64,000 nucleotides of DNA from Candidatus Zymogenaceae bacterium (lineage in GTDB: Bacteria; Desulfobacterota; Zymogenia; Zymogenales; Zymogenaceae), in assembly GCA_016933535.1 (NCBI GenBank), contig JAFGAS010000072.1, positions 102,779 to 166,778 on the forward strand, written 5' to 3'. Below, in pieces: positions 45,357 to 54,202 of this stretch. Numbering within the stretch: position 1 is the first letter of the stretch; every line of letters begins with the position of its first letter. Both the position numbers and the translations under genes were made by a program. The notes beneath the pieces are model-generated. The model ran no database searches. It was given only the letters and a program-made list of their open reading frames with translations, and had not been told where the DNA came from.

Positions 45357-45974
45357 TTACTGACCTGCCTTCCTCACGCGGTGGGTGCAATGGGGTGCTC
45401 CCATGGCCATGCACGCCTCCTCCTGCACAGTCCACCCTCCCTCTCCCGTTGCCCAGGCGATAACCCCCGTAACGAAGCCCGAGGTGACATGGCAGACGGG
45501 CGTCTTGCTCTTCATGCCAAAGGAGTGCGTATTTTCGTCGATGTGATAGAGCAACTCCTGTCCGTCGACTTGGACCCACGCCTTGCTGTCGGTCTCAGCC
45601 GCCACCACCCCGGCCGCCAGTTCAAGCGCCGTCTTGGCGGTATCAAACCCGCTCATCCCCGAAAAGATATTCCGCGCAGCCGCGACCGTATCAGGATTTT
45701 CCTCGAGCCCCCATTTGGCCTGCATCTTTCCTACCTGAAAGAGGATTGCCGCGGCGCCGTTATCGCCGAAGATATCGGCCACGCCCCCGTCCACGGCGGC
45801 AACCTCCGAGGCGAGGCTCCGGTTTTTCTCGTGGTCGTTGGGCGGGAGATTGTCCCGATACTTCGCGAGCTTCGTGTAGTTGAGCACCGTGTTGAGACCG
45901 TTTTCCCCGATTATTTCCCGGATCCCAAGGAGCACCACCCGAAACGTCATGTTGCTGATGAAGCGATCTTCCAT
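45357..45974 (-). CDS. V4R-domain (4-vinyl reductase-like) protein
   Basis: 205 aa from the ATG at 45974, with GGGGGTG upstream; a GTG 10 codons earlier is possible. The C-terminal half (about 115-205) matches the V4R small-molecule-binding fold: WVQVDGQELLYHI, CHVTSGFVTGVIAWA, and the conserved cysteines in VQEEACMAMGAPHCTHRV that may bind metal. The N-terminal half is helical and found in related stand-alone V4R proteins. V4R domains bind hydrophobic or tetrapyrrole-like ligands. It is convergent to the transketolase operon. A ligand-sensing role for the GRE-3 pathway is possible but not shown. Confidence 0.78.
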   Translation of the reverse strand: MEDRFISNMTFRVVLLGIREIIGENGLNTVLNYTKLAKYRDNLPPNDHEKNRSLASEVAAVDGGVADIFGDNGAAAILFQVGKMQAKWGLEENPDTVAAARNIFSGMSGFDTAKTALELAAGVVAAETDSKAWVQVDGQELLYHIDENTHSFGMKSKTPVCHVTSGFVTGVIAWATGEGGWTVQEEACMAMGAPHCTHRVRKAGQ

Positions 45975-46307
45975 AATACGCACCCCCAAAGTAACAACAC
46001 CCACGCAGGCACATCGATCTATCAGGCGTGGGTATATATATGATGTTTGAAGATTATATCACAAAAATTATTCATATCAATAAGAAAAAGGGCCTGTCGA
46101 CGGACCCAATAATTCACCGCTGGAAGCCTCCATGGATTCCTCCTTTGCATATTCTACCGTTTATTATGGGTAGAGCTTCGTCCTTTTCGTGAAGAAGAGG
46201 GCAAGGAGCCGTTCTAATGGTGCAGGCATATTGAAGCCGCTACTGAACTATATAGGGAAAGAGTGCTGAATAAAGACGGATCAGTGTGTCCTCATATGGA
46301 ATACAAT

Positions 46308-46442
46308 TTTGGCGCGGCCGGCGCCTATCTATACTCGCGGCCCACGGATGAGAAGCAGGCCATTGCTGACGATACTGTACTGTCATCATTGTATTTTCAA
46401 TGCCCCACGATTCCCCGGTCCTTGTAACACTTTTTGTAACAT
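46308..46442. repeat. Degenerate tRNA-Arg attachment scar, copy 2
   Basis: TTGGCGCGGCCGGCGCC then CGCGGCCCACGGATGAGAAG is a mutated version of the tRNA 3' half. CATCATTGTATTTTCAAT is shared with copy 3 at 56.9 kb. AATGCCCC and GATTCCCC are 10 bp apart (46399, 46409); TGTAACAC and TGTAACAT are 12 bp apart (46423, 46435). The left boundary of the block carrying the ABC transporter. Confidence 0.75.
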
Positions 46443-46575
46443 ATTATTCTATACCGATACGCAAGTATTTGTATATGAATAGCATTCCTTATACGCCCAA
46501 GACTTACGCAGATCGCTTCCTCCGTCCCGCGGTCCGGTGCGCATATCTCCTAACGAACCATCTGGGTGTAATGTA

Positions 46576-46653
46576 TTGACAGATCGGGGCCTCTATACGT
46601 ATAATTCACCCTTCCGGTATACTCATGTGAGCATCGTGCCGGATCAGATCCGG
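46576..46653 (+). promoter_or_regulatory. Consensus promoter followed by a 15-bp palindrome
   Basis: TTGACA (46576-46581), 18 bp, TATAAT (46600-46605) are exact consensus boxes about 175 bp before the AIM24-like gene. Downstream lies CCGGATC-A-GATCCGG (46639-46653), a perfect palindrome that could be a repressor site or a leader hairpin. The long leader is otherwise without visible structure. Confidence 0.6.
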
Positions 46654-46781
46654 AGGGTCGCGCGACTGACGAAATCCTGCCTGTTTCGTGACGATAGATG
46701 ATATGAGACCGTAACATAGTCTTCACTATGTAACCAAGACAGATCCTTTTTGACCAACGTATTACATCGAAAGGAGTATCC

Positions 46782-47462
46782 ATGCAGACCGAGATTCTCT
46801 ACCGTCCTTCCTTTTCCCTTGCTGTTGTCAAACTCGACTCGAATGAAATGATCAGGACCGAAGCGGGGGCTATGGTGAGCATGTCGCCCGATCTCGTAAT
46901 CGAAACCCAGGCGCGGGGGGGTGTACTCAAGTCACTTGCCCGCTCGGTGCTTGGGGGCGAAAGCTTCTTCATTAACACCTACACCGCCCCGTCGGGGGGT
47001 GGCGAGATTACGCTTGCCCCAACGCTGCCCGGAGACATCATCACAACCAACCTCAGCAACGCCGGCCTCCTCGTCCAATCGGGTTCGTACCTGGCCTCCT
47101 CCGATGGAATTACCGTCGATACCAAGTGGGGCGGGGCCAAGACCTTTTTTGGGGGTGAGGGGCTCTTCATGCTCAGGATAAGCGGTTCGGGAACACTTAT
47201 ACTTTCAAGCTACGGCGCAATACACACCATGACGCTTGCGCAGGGCCAGAAGTACGTCGTCGATACGACACACCTGGTGGCCTTCGACGAGGGGATAGGG
47301 TATCAGGTAAAGGCCGTCGGCGGGCTCAAGAGCACGCTCTTTTCCGGCGAGGGGCTCGTAGTGGAATTGACCGGTCCGGGGACGGTGGCGCTCCAAACCA
47401 GAAGCGAGAGGGCTTTCCTCTCGTGGCTTATCCCGAAGCTCCCCAGGCCGTCAAGCTCGTAG
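46782..47462 (+). CDS. AIM24-family protein (TIGR00266-like)
   Basis: 226 aa. The pattern SLAVVKLDSNEMIRTEAGAMVSMS, then GGGEITLAPTLPGDI and a second beta-rich half (GEGLFMLRISGSGTLILSSYG, VDTTHLVAFDEGIGYQVK) is that of the bacterial relatives of mitochondrial AIM24, a double beta-roll fold of unknown biochemical role. It has no signal peptide or membrane helix. CGAAAGGAG lies 7 bp before the ATG. It is the first gene of its block and seems independent of the ABC transporter that begins 167 bp downstream. Confidence 0.85.
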   Translation: MQTEILYRPSFSLAVVKLDSNEMIRTEAGAMVSMSPDLVIETQARGGVLKSLARSVLGGESFFINTYTAPSGGGEITLAPTLPGDIITTNLSNAGLLVQSGSYLASSDGITVDTKWGGAKTFFGGEGLFMLRISGSGTLILSSYGAIHTMTLAQGQKYVVDTTHLVAFDEGIGYQVKAVGGLKSTLFSGEGLVVELTGPGTVALQTRSERAFLSWLIPKLPRPSSS

Positions 47463-47628
47463 ACACACACGCCGGGATACAGGTCGCCTCGTTTACCTGG
47501 TCTTGTGCATTTATTCATATAGTCTGCTATAGATGGCCGGATCGGGGGGTTGCTCGACACATCGTCCTGTCTTCCGATTTCTGTTGCGCTACGGTCTGAA
47601 GGCGTGTTTTCGCCCCACAGGAGTTATA

Positions 47629-48672
47629 ATGAGTTTTAACATGGCAATGCATACGAGGAAAACGATTTCGTGCGCCGCGATACTGATTATGGTGCCTTTA
47701 TTGCTTCTTGTTTCCTGTACGACGGATAAGAAGGATGAGGTGATCATATACACCGCCGTCGACCGTGAATACGCCGAGCCGATCTTTAATGAATTTCAGG
47801 AAAACACCGGAATCATAGTGAAGGCGGTCTATGACGTAGAGGCATCCAAGACAACGGGACTGGTGATGAGGCTTGTAGCAGAAAAGGACCGCCCGAGGGC
47901 GGACGTCTTCTGGAACAATGAATTCTCACAGACGATTCTTCTTAAGGAAAACGGCGTTTTGACTCCCTACTCCTCGCCAAACTCCGGCGATATCCCCGCG
48001 CCGTTTAAGGACCCCGAGGGGTATTGGACCTGCTTTGGTGGGAGGGCGCGTATTTTTATCGTCAATACCGACCTTGTCAAGAAAGAGGATTTCCCCCATT
48101 CGATCTATGATCTCCTCGATCCGAAATGGCCTGCAGATCGGATCGGCATGGCAAATCCGCTTTTCGGCACGACCAAGACCCATGCGGCCGCGCTCTATGG
48201 GCTCTGGGGTGCTGACGAGGCAAAAAAGTTCTTCGGCGATATACGGGAACGCGGAGTTCGTATTATAGACGGCAATGCCCTCGTGCGGGACCTCGTGGCC
48301 CGGGGTGAGCTCATGATGGGCCTCACCGATACCGACGACGCCTGCGTCGCCGTAGACCGGGGAGACCCGGTTGCCGTGGTCTTCCCCGATCAGGAGACCT
48401 TCGGCACACTTATCGTCCCTAACAGCGTCGCCCTGATACGGGGCGGCCCGAATCCGCAGAACGGAGAAAAACTCATCGATTACCTCGTTATGGCCGAAAC
48501 CGAAGACGCCCTGGTTGGGGCCGGATTCTTCCAGACCACGGTGCGTGAGTCCGGCGTCGGACCCGATTGTATCCCGATGACCGATATAAAGGGGATGGAC
48601 ATCCCGTATGCCGAAATAGTCGAGAACCTCTCGCCGGCCAAAGACGACCTGGGCGAGATCTTCCTACAGTAG
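47629..48672 (+). CDS. ABC transporter substrate-binding lipoprotein (ferric iron type)
   Basis: 347 aa from the ATG at 47629, with CAGGAG upstream. A hydrophobic signal ends in a lipobox (LLLLVSC, Cys about 28), so it is a lipoprotein. The mature part is a periplasmic binding fold of the FbpA/IdiA group (EVIIYTAVDREYAEPIFNEFQENTGI, RADVFWNNEFSQTILL, ARIFIVNTDLV). Related proteins bind Fe3+, thiamine or phosphonates; the VFWNNE and late Tyr/Asp pattern favours a metal, but this is not decisive. It forms an operon with the permease (12 bp) and ATPase. Confidence 0.88.
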   Translation: MSFNMAMHTRKTISCAAILIMVPLLLLVSCTTDKKDEVIIYTAVDREYAEPIFNEFQENTGIIVKAVYDVEASKTTGLVMRLVAEKDRPRADVFWNNEFSQTILLKENGVLTPYSSPNSGDIPAPFKDPEGYWTCFGGRARIFIVNTDLVKKEDFPHSIYDLLDPKWPADRIGMANPLFGTTKTHAAALYGLWGADEAKKFFGDIRERGVRIIDGNALVRDLVARGELMMGLTDTDDACVAVDRGDPVAVVFPDQETFGTLIVPNSVALIRGGPNPQNGEKLIDYLVMAETEDALVGAGFFQTTVRESGVGPDCIPMTDIKGMDIPYAEIVENLSPAKDDLGEIFLQ

Positions 48673-48684
48673 GACGGGAGCATA

Positions 48685-50280
48685 ATGCCTTTGCACTCAC
48701 AAGCCGATGCACGGTTTTCCTCCGGCAGATTGTTGGCCTTCATCGGCCTGGTTTCCTTTTTTCTTTTCGTCTTTGGTCCGCTTATCTTCCTCATTCCCCC
48801 CGTGGTACGGGAAATAGCGGGCAGCGGCCCTGATACCCTGTTATTGATGCTCCCAACCGGCAGGCGGCTGTCGCTCTTGCTTTCGAGCCTTTTATACGCG
48901 GCGGGGGTCTCGGTATGCGGGACCGTTATCGGGGTTCTCTGTGCGTCTTTCTTTTTTAGCCGGGACCGACGGTGGACGCGGATATTACCGATCCTGATTC
49001 TGGCCGTTCTGCCGATCCCTCCGACCATCCACGCCCTGGCCTGGATGGCGGCATGGGCAGATGTCTCCGGGTGGCTGACCTCCCACGGGTTCTTCTTCCC
49101 TCCCCTGCGAGGGTGGTTCGGCGCCGTATGGGTACAAACGATGTCCCTTCTCCCCTTCTCATTCGGCATCTGTCTGATCGCCCTCAGGAATCTGGACCCG
49201 GCGCTCATCGAGGCCGCCCGCATGATGGGAGACGATCTGAAGACCCTCTTAAAAGTGGCGCTTCCCTTGATCTTTCCGGCCCTGATTTCCGCCGCGGTCT
49301 TCCTGTTCGTTATGACCCTCTCCGATTACGCGGTACCTTCCCTCTTTTCGGTGAGCGTCTATCCGCTTGAGGTATTCTCCGATTTTTCGGCCGAGAATAG
49401 TCCCGCGAGGGCCTTTCTCCTCTCGGTGCCGCTCCTGGTCATAACCGCCGCGGTCGTGTTGTCGGCTCAATCCACGATGAGGGACGTGGCGGCCGAGACT
49501 CCGAAGGGGGCATTGGGCAGGAGCCTTCGCCTCGAGCTTGGGCCGTGTACCAACGGTCTTACCGTTCTTTGCCTGGTCCTTGCCGTTCTCTGTTTCGTCG
49601 TGCCGACGTTTGCGCTCTGGTTGGACGTCGGATCGGTCTCAGACCTCGCTGCCGCCGTCGGGTCCGCGAAGAGCGCGATATATACCACCCTGTTCTGCGC
49701 CCTGTTTTCGACATTGATAGCGCTGGTCCCTTCCTTCTGGTGGGCCGACGGTATGCGCGGGATCGGTCGGAGGGGAAGGATACTGTGGGTTATGGCCCTC
49801 GTGGTGCCGGCAATTCCGGGCTCGCTGTTCGGTATCGGGCTGGTATACATGGGCAATATGCCCGTCTTTGCGCCCCTTAACGATACGCTCGTATTTCCGA
49901 TACTGGTGTCGGTGGCTCGGTTCTCTCCGTGGGCGGCCATCCTCCTGTTTTGCTTCGGACAGCGGATTGACCCGATCCTTTTCGATGCCGCCGCGGTGCA
50001 CGAGACGGGTCCGGTAGTCGGATTCTTAAAGGTGAGGCTTCCGTTAATGCTCCCGGGAATCCTTGCCGCAGGAATCCTGGTGGGGGTGCTGGCGGCAGGC
50101 GAGCTTTCGGGGACGCTTCTCGTCTTGCCTCCCGGTGTCGATACCATGATCCCGCGGATATTTACCTATCTCCATTACGGCGCCACGCCGCAAACGGCGG
50201 CGCTGTCGCTTGTGATGAGCTGGGGATTTTTGGTTCTCTTTAGCGTAGTTTTGTGGCTTCTAAGCAAGAACAAGGCATAG
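48685..50280 (+). CDS. ABC transporter permease, two fused domains (ferric iron type)
   Basis: 531 aa, with about 12 membrane spans in two homologous halves. Each half has the EAA loop: IEAARMMGDDLKTLLKVALPLIFPAL (about 172-197) and FDAAAVHETGPVVGFLKVRLPLMLPGIL (about 433-460), the second lacking the usual Glu. This FbpB/ThiP layout is typical of iron and thiamine importers. GGGAG precedes the ATG. It lies between the binding lipoprotein and the ATPase with gaps of about 13 bp. Confidence 0.9.
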   Translation: MPLHSQADARFSSGRLLAFIGLVSFFLFVFGPLIFLIPPVVREIAGSGPDTLLLMLPTGRRLSLLLSSLLYAAGVSVCGTVIGVLCASFFFSRDRRWTRILPILILAVLPIPPTIHALAWMAAWADVSGWLTSHGFFFPPLRGWFGAVWVQTMSLLPFSFGICLIALRNLDPALIEAARMMGDDLKTLLKVALPLIFPALISAAVFLFVMTLSDYAVPSLFSVSVYPLEVFSDFSAENSPARAFLLSVPLLVITAAVVLSAQSTMRDVAAETPKGALGRSLRLELGPCTNGLTVLCLVLAVLCFVVPTFALWLDVGSVSDLAAAVGSAKSAIYTTLFCALFSTLIALVPSFWWADGMRGIGRRGRILWVMALVVPAIPGSLFGIGLVYMGNMPVFAPLNDTLVFPILVSVARFSPWAAILLFCFGQRIDPILFDAAAVHETGPVVGFLKVRLPLMLPGILAAGILVGVLAAGELSGTLLVLPPGVDTMIPRIFTYLHYGATPQTAALSLVMSWGFLVLFSVVLWLLSKNKA

Positions 50281-50293
50281 TCCAAAGGAAAAA

Positions 50294-50971
50294 ATGATTT
50301 CTGTCAGTAACATCACCAAACGCTTTGGGGCCGTGACCGTCCTTGACAACGTCTCGTTTGCGGTAGGGGACTGTGGCTCATGCGTAATCAGCGGTGCATC
50401 GGGAAGCGGCAAGACCACGCTGCTGCGTCTGATAGCGGGTCTGGACCTCCCCGACGAGGGTGAAATATCCCTCGGGGGCCTACCGGTCAGCACACCCGGC
50501 GGGGCAGTCGCCCCACATCTGCGTCACATCGGTTTCGTTTTCCAGTCGCCGGCACTCTGGCCGCACATGACGGTGGCCGAGCACGTGTCCTTCGGCCTGA
50601 CGGGTCTCAACAAACGGGAGACCGGCCGGCGCGTAAGGCGGGTGCTGGCGGACGCCGATCTCACGCACCTTGCCGGACGATATCCTTCGAGGCTTTCCGG
50701 GGGGGAAAAGCGGCGCGTTGCCCTTGCCCGGGCCGTCGCCGCGCGGCCGCGCCACCTCCTTATGGACGAGCCGCTGGCAAACCTCGACCCCGAGCTCAAA
50801 GAGCGGCTCCTCCGTTTTATCCTGAAGACGCACAGACAGACCGGTGCCTGCCTCGTCTACGTAACCCACGATGAGGCGGAAGCGCAGGCGGTGGCCCAAC
50901 AGCATCTTGTCCTGCGGGCGGGACGCGTCGTGCACGCCGTCCCTCCGGTCGAGCCAAACCATGAATCATAA
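50294..50971 (+). CDS. ABC transporter ATP-binding protein
   Basis: 225 aa. Walker A is GASGSGKTT (about residues 34-42), the Q loop is in FVFQSPALWPHM, the signature is LSGGEKRRVALARA, Walker B is HLLMDEPLANLD and the switch His is in VTHDE. It is shorter than FbpC-type ATPases (about 350 aa) because the C-terminal regulatory domain is absent. It energises the adjacent importer. Its last 11 bp overlap the start of the propeller gene. Confidence 0.93.
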   Translation: MISVSNITKRFGAVTVLDNVSFAVGDCGSCVISGASGSGKTTLLRLIAGLDLPDEGEISLGGLPVSTPGGAVAPHLRHIGFVFQSPALWPHMTVAEHVSFGLTGLNKRETGRRVRRVLADADLTHLAGRYPSRLSGGEKRRVALARAVAARPRHLLMDEPLANLDPELKERLLRFILKTHRQTGACLVYVTHDEAEAQAVAQQHLVLRAGRVVHAVPPVEPNHES

Positions 50972-52007
50972 ACGCAAGGGACTCACAAGACGCATTATTG
51001 TCGGCGTCGTTTTTCTCGGAGTGATTGCCGCGGCGGTCTGGGCCGATCGGGTCATTTACCGTCTACTCATCGAGCCGCCCCCACCGCCGGGCTGGACCGT
51101 CATCCGTCCGCCCATAAACGTCATGACCCTGGAGATACAGGGCGATACCGTGTGGGCGGGGGGGATGGACGGCGTCTGTGCCATCGATATAAAGACAAGG
51201 ACGCTCACACGCACGATCGAGTCGGAGCCCCCGTTGAGCTACGTGAAGGACATCCTGGCCGATGACACCGGCAGCGTATGGATCGCGCACTTCGACGGGC
51301 TGTCGCGTTGGGACGGGGAAAGGCTCGTGACCTACACTACCAAAGACGGCCTGCCGGACAACCGTGTCAACGCCCTCCTTATCGATCGACAAGGATCGCT
51401 GTGGGTGGGAACCTGGGGGGGTGTCGCGATTATTCGGGACCGGGATTTTTCCCGTATCGAGACAATCACCACGGCTCAGGGACTCATCAATAACATGGTC
51501 AACGTGATGCTCGAAGATTCCCGGGGCGGGATGTGGTTCGGCTCACACGCCGCCCCGGCCGGCGGGATCAGCCTTTATCGGGACGGACGGTGGCACTATT
51601 TCACGGTGAGGGAGGGACTTGCCCATAACGACATCACCTCCTTTCTTCAACAGACCCCGGATAAAATCTGGGTCGGGACCGGTTACTTCGAGCGGGGGGG
51701 TGCGGTGCTGTTTGCCCCGGAAGCGGAAGCATGGCGCATCGATCGCGTTCTGACGAAAAAGGACGGATTGGCCGGGTGGCGGGTTCGGACGATATTTTTG
51801 GACTCGGCCGGGGACCTCTGGTTCGGTTCGGAAACCGACGGGGTAGCGCGGCTCCGCGACGGGGACTTTTCAATCCTCTCAAAAAGGGACGGATTTCCCC
51901 ATCAGGAGATCACGAGCATCATCGAGGATGAGGATAAAAACCTCTGGTTCGGCACGCTGGGCGGGGTGACGGTCATCGAACGGGCCGCGCTGTCACCGGC
52001 CAGGTAA
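50961..52007 (+). CDS. Membrane-anchored beta-propeller protein (two-component-regulator propeller repeats)
   Basis: 348 aa from the ATG at 50961, which overlaps the ATPase gene by 11 bp. One N-terminal membrane helix (RRIIVGVVFLGVIAAAVW) anchors it with the rest outside. At least six propeller repeats follow, of the type D..G.LWVGT.GG....RD.DF....T...GL..N.V (for example GSLWVGTWGGVAIIRD and GDLWFGSETDGVARLRD). Such repeats form the sensor part of hybrid histidine kinases, but here there is no kinase domain. Coupling to the ABC importer suggests an accessory or sensing role at the membrane, which is inference. Confidence 0.85.
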   Translation: MNHKRKGLTRRIIVGVVFLGVIAAAVWADRVIYRLLIEPPPPPGWTVIRPPINVMTLEIQGDTVWAGGMDGVCAIDIKTRTLTRTIESEPPLSYVKDILADDTGSVWIAHFDGLSRWDGERLVTYTTKDGLPDNRVNALLIDRQGSLWVGTWGGVAIIRDRDFSRIETITTAQGLINNMVNVMLEDSRGGMWFGSHAAPAGGISLYRDGRWHYFTVREGLAHNDITSFLQQTPDKIWVGTGYFERGGAVLFAPEAEAWRIDRVLTKKDGLAGWRVRTIFLDSAGDLWFGSETDGVARLRDGDFSILSKRDGFPHQEITSIIEDEDKNLWFGTLGGVTVIERAALSPAR

Positions 52008-52032
52008 TCAACCATCGTCCAGTACCTAAAGC

Positions 52033-52062
52033 TTGACTTCTTTTCTATAATAATGCTAAAAT
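52033..52062 (+). promoter_or_regulatory. Probable promoter of the zinc-ribbon protein operon
   Basis: TTGACT, 18 bp, TAAAAT in the 89-bp gap after the propeller gene, with AAGGAG before the next ATG. It would begin a separate unit covering 52097-56228. Confidence 0.45.
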
Positions 52063-52096
52063 CCCGTACGCTCGTATCAAGGAGTATACACACCGT

Positions 52097-54139
52097 ATGG
52101 ATCGAGACACCGCCCGCGAAAAATATATCGCTCTCCTACAGAAACACACATCCGGTCAACTGATCCGCGAGACCTTTCTCGCCGAGATCGAGAGACTCCG
52201 ATATCAAGATGAGGGGCAAAATTGGTGGCAGGTAACCGAAGACGGGACCTGCCTGAAATGGGACGGACACGCGTGGCAGGCGACCGGCGAGCGTATTGAC
52301 GCCCCGTCGGCGGCCCCGGAGGCCGATACCGGTTCCCCGCCGGCAACAGGGGCAAAGAAGGAATCGAAGGCGGGCCGGTATTTCAAGCACATCCTGATGC
52401 GCGTCCCCTTTGTTATCCTCTCCTTTTTCGTCACCTGGGCGATTCACACCTACCTCTTGGCGGGGCCCAACGGGGGGTTCGGTCAGGGAGGCGCTGGTAA
52501 CTGGGTCTTTTCCAACTGGAGGAATTTCCTCTCCTCAACGCTCCTTTGGGGCCTGCTCTCCGGCTTCGTCTGGATGATCGTCTTTACCTACTTCAAGCTC
52601 GGAAAAGAAAAGTTCATACCAACCCTCACCCGGGCCCCGGCCATGATGATCGAGCGCATTCAGCAGGCGGGAAACCCGGGGATCGGGGCGATCATCATCG
52701 GCACGGGGCTTGCGCTCTTCTTTACCCCGTTTAAGATCATTACCGGGAACGTCGGCTTTGCCGCCGCCCTCTTTTTGGCCATATTCGGCCTCTCATCCTT
52801 CGGCTGGGCAATCGCCCGGTTCATCGCCCGGGCCTGGCTCTGGGTCCTGCGGACCTTCGCTAAAAAGTCTGAGAAACAATACGGGATTAACCTGGCCGCA
52901 GCCCACATGATCATGGTGGGCCTCATCCCGGGATTCGTTATCTCACTGGTCCTGCGGGGGGCCTTTGGGTTTATTACGGGAATCGTCCTCATAGTCCTGG
53001 GTATCTACCTCTTCTTTGACCTCAAGGCGCCGACGTTTTCCGGCAAATCGGGCTTGTTTATCTTCGGCCTTGCCACGCTTGCCGCCCAAGTGATCATGAT
53101 GACTTATTTCCCGGATTGGGCCCTGGCCGATAACGGAGGTGCCTCCGAAGCGGGAGGATGGGGTGCGTGGTGGGGAAGCCAGGGCTTTACGCGGGTGCTG
53201 CTCTACGGGGTTCCGCCATCTATCGCGGCGGCCCTCGGGGCGCTGTTCCCGACGCTCACTCCCGAAAAGCTCGTGACCATCCCCCCGGAGGCATCAGTAC
53301 CCGTCAGGCCGGACACCGAGCTGATCGATTCGCTGAAATTCAACGATATCGCCACCGAATCATTTACCCTTCCCACCACGTTCATCTCGGACACGCCTCG
53401 GTGGGATGCGTTTTCCGACATGGACGGCGAGGTCTCACTTAAGTCGGATTTCTTTCCGTTTTCAACGACCGTATCCGAGTTCTCGCCGAAGGTATTCCTG
53501 CTCAATACGCTGACCAAGGGCCTGTGGCTGGCCGGATTTGCATGCGACACCGCGATGAGCGCGCTGTCCAACGTCACGGGACCCTGCGGCCAGGCGCTCA
53601 ATTTCTCTTATATCGGCGCCAAGAACGTCGCCGGCGAGATGAGCGACGCGCAGGCCAAGTTCGTCCGGGGCCAAACGGAATATAAGTCACTCTCTGATGC
53701 CTATAAGGACGCGGCGGTAAACGGGGTGATGAAGGGCGCGATAGAATCGGCCGCGGAGATCGGCGGGGGATTGATCGGCAAGGAGCTTGGCTTCAATAAA
53801 TACGCCAGCGGTATTTACGATCTTCTGCATAAAAACAAGATCCTGACCAAGGGGACAACCTCGGGCCTCCTGCGTAAACTGGCCGGATTCCAGAAGGACA
53901 CGTTCCAGTATTTCACCAAGTATACCAGGATGGACCTGCGGCACGGCGTCGACCTCCTCGGGGATCTCAAAAAAGTAGTAAGCTCGATTCCCGGCGAAAC
54001 CCTCGTGCAGGCCGGAGGGGAAGTGTCCAAGCTCGCCACGGACCCGTTTATCGACGCCGTCGTGGGAACACCTAACGCACCCCAGGGTGGCACCGCGCCG
54101 CAAATGTATGCGAAGCCGAAGTTCGTCTTCAGGCGATAA
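52097..54139 (+). CDS. Multi-pass membrane protein of unknown function
   Basis: 680 aa. The N-terminal 65 residues are a soluble module (YIALLQKHTSGQLIRETFLAEIERLRYQDEGQNWWQV...DGTCLKWDGHAW) seen in front of other bacterial membrane or zinc-ribbon proteins. An acidic Ala/Pro linker and about 8-9 hydrophobic segments follow (residues about 97-390). The last 270 residues are polar, with Ala/Gly-rich helices (AAEIGGGLIGKELGFNKYA). I recognise no enzymatic motif. It heads a three-gene group with two zinc-ribbon proteins (64 and 26 bp spacers), so they probably work together. Confidence 0.7.
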   Translation: MDRDTAREKYIALLQKHTSGQLIRETFLAEIERLRYQDEGQNWWQVTEDGTCLKWDGHAWQATGERIDAPSAAPEADTGSPPATGAKKESKAGRYFKHILMRVPFVILSFFVTWAIHTYLLAGPNGGFGQGGAGNWVFSNWRNFLSSTLLWGLLSGFVWMIVFTYFKLGKEKFIPTLTRAPAMMIERIQQAGNPGIGAIIIGTGLALFFTPFKIITGNVGFAAALFLAIFGLSSFGWAIARFIARAWLWVLRTFAKKSEKQYGINLAAAHMIMVGLIPGFVISLVLRGAFGFITGIVLIVLGIYLFFDLKAPTFSGKSGLFIFGLATLAAQVIMMTYFPDWALADNGGASEAGGWGAWWGSQGFTRVLLYGVPPSIAAALGALFPTLTPEKLVTIPPEASVPVRPDTELIDSLKFNDIATESFTLPTTFISDTPRWDAFSDMDGEVSLKSDFFPFSTTVSEFSPKVFLLNTLTKGLWLAGFACDTAMSALSNVTGPCGQALNFSYIGAKNVAGEMSDAQAKFVRGQTEYKSLSDAYKDAAVNGVMKGAIESAAEIGGGLIGKELGFNKYASGIYDLLHKNKILTKGTTSGLLRKLAGFQKDTFQYFTKYTRMDLRHGVDLLGDLKKVVSSIPGETLVQAGGEVSKLATDPFIDAVVGTPNAPQGGTAPQMYAKPKFVFRR

Positions 54140-54202
54140 TGGCGGCGTTGGAGCCGGGATCGATAATTCGCGATTTTAGCACATCATCTTAATGGGTTAG
54201 AC

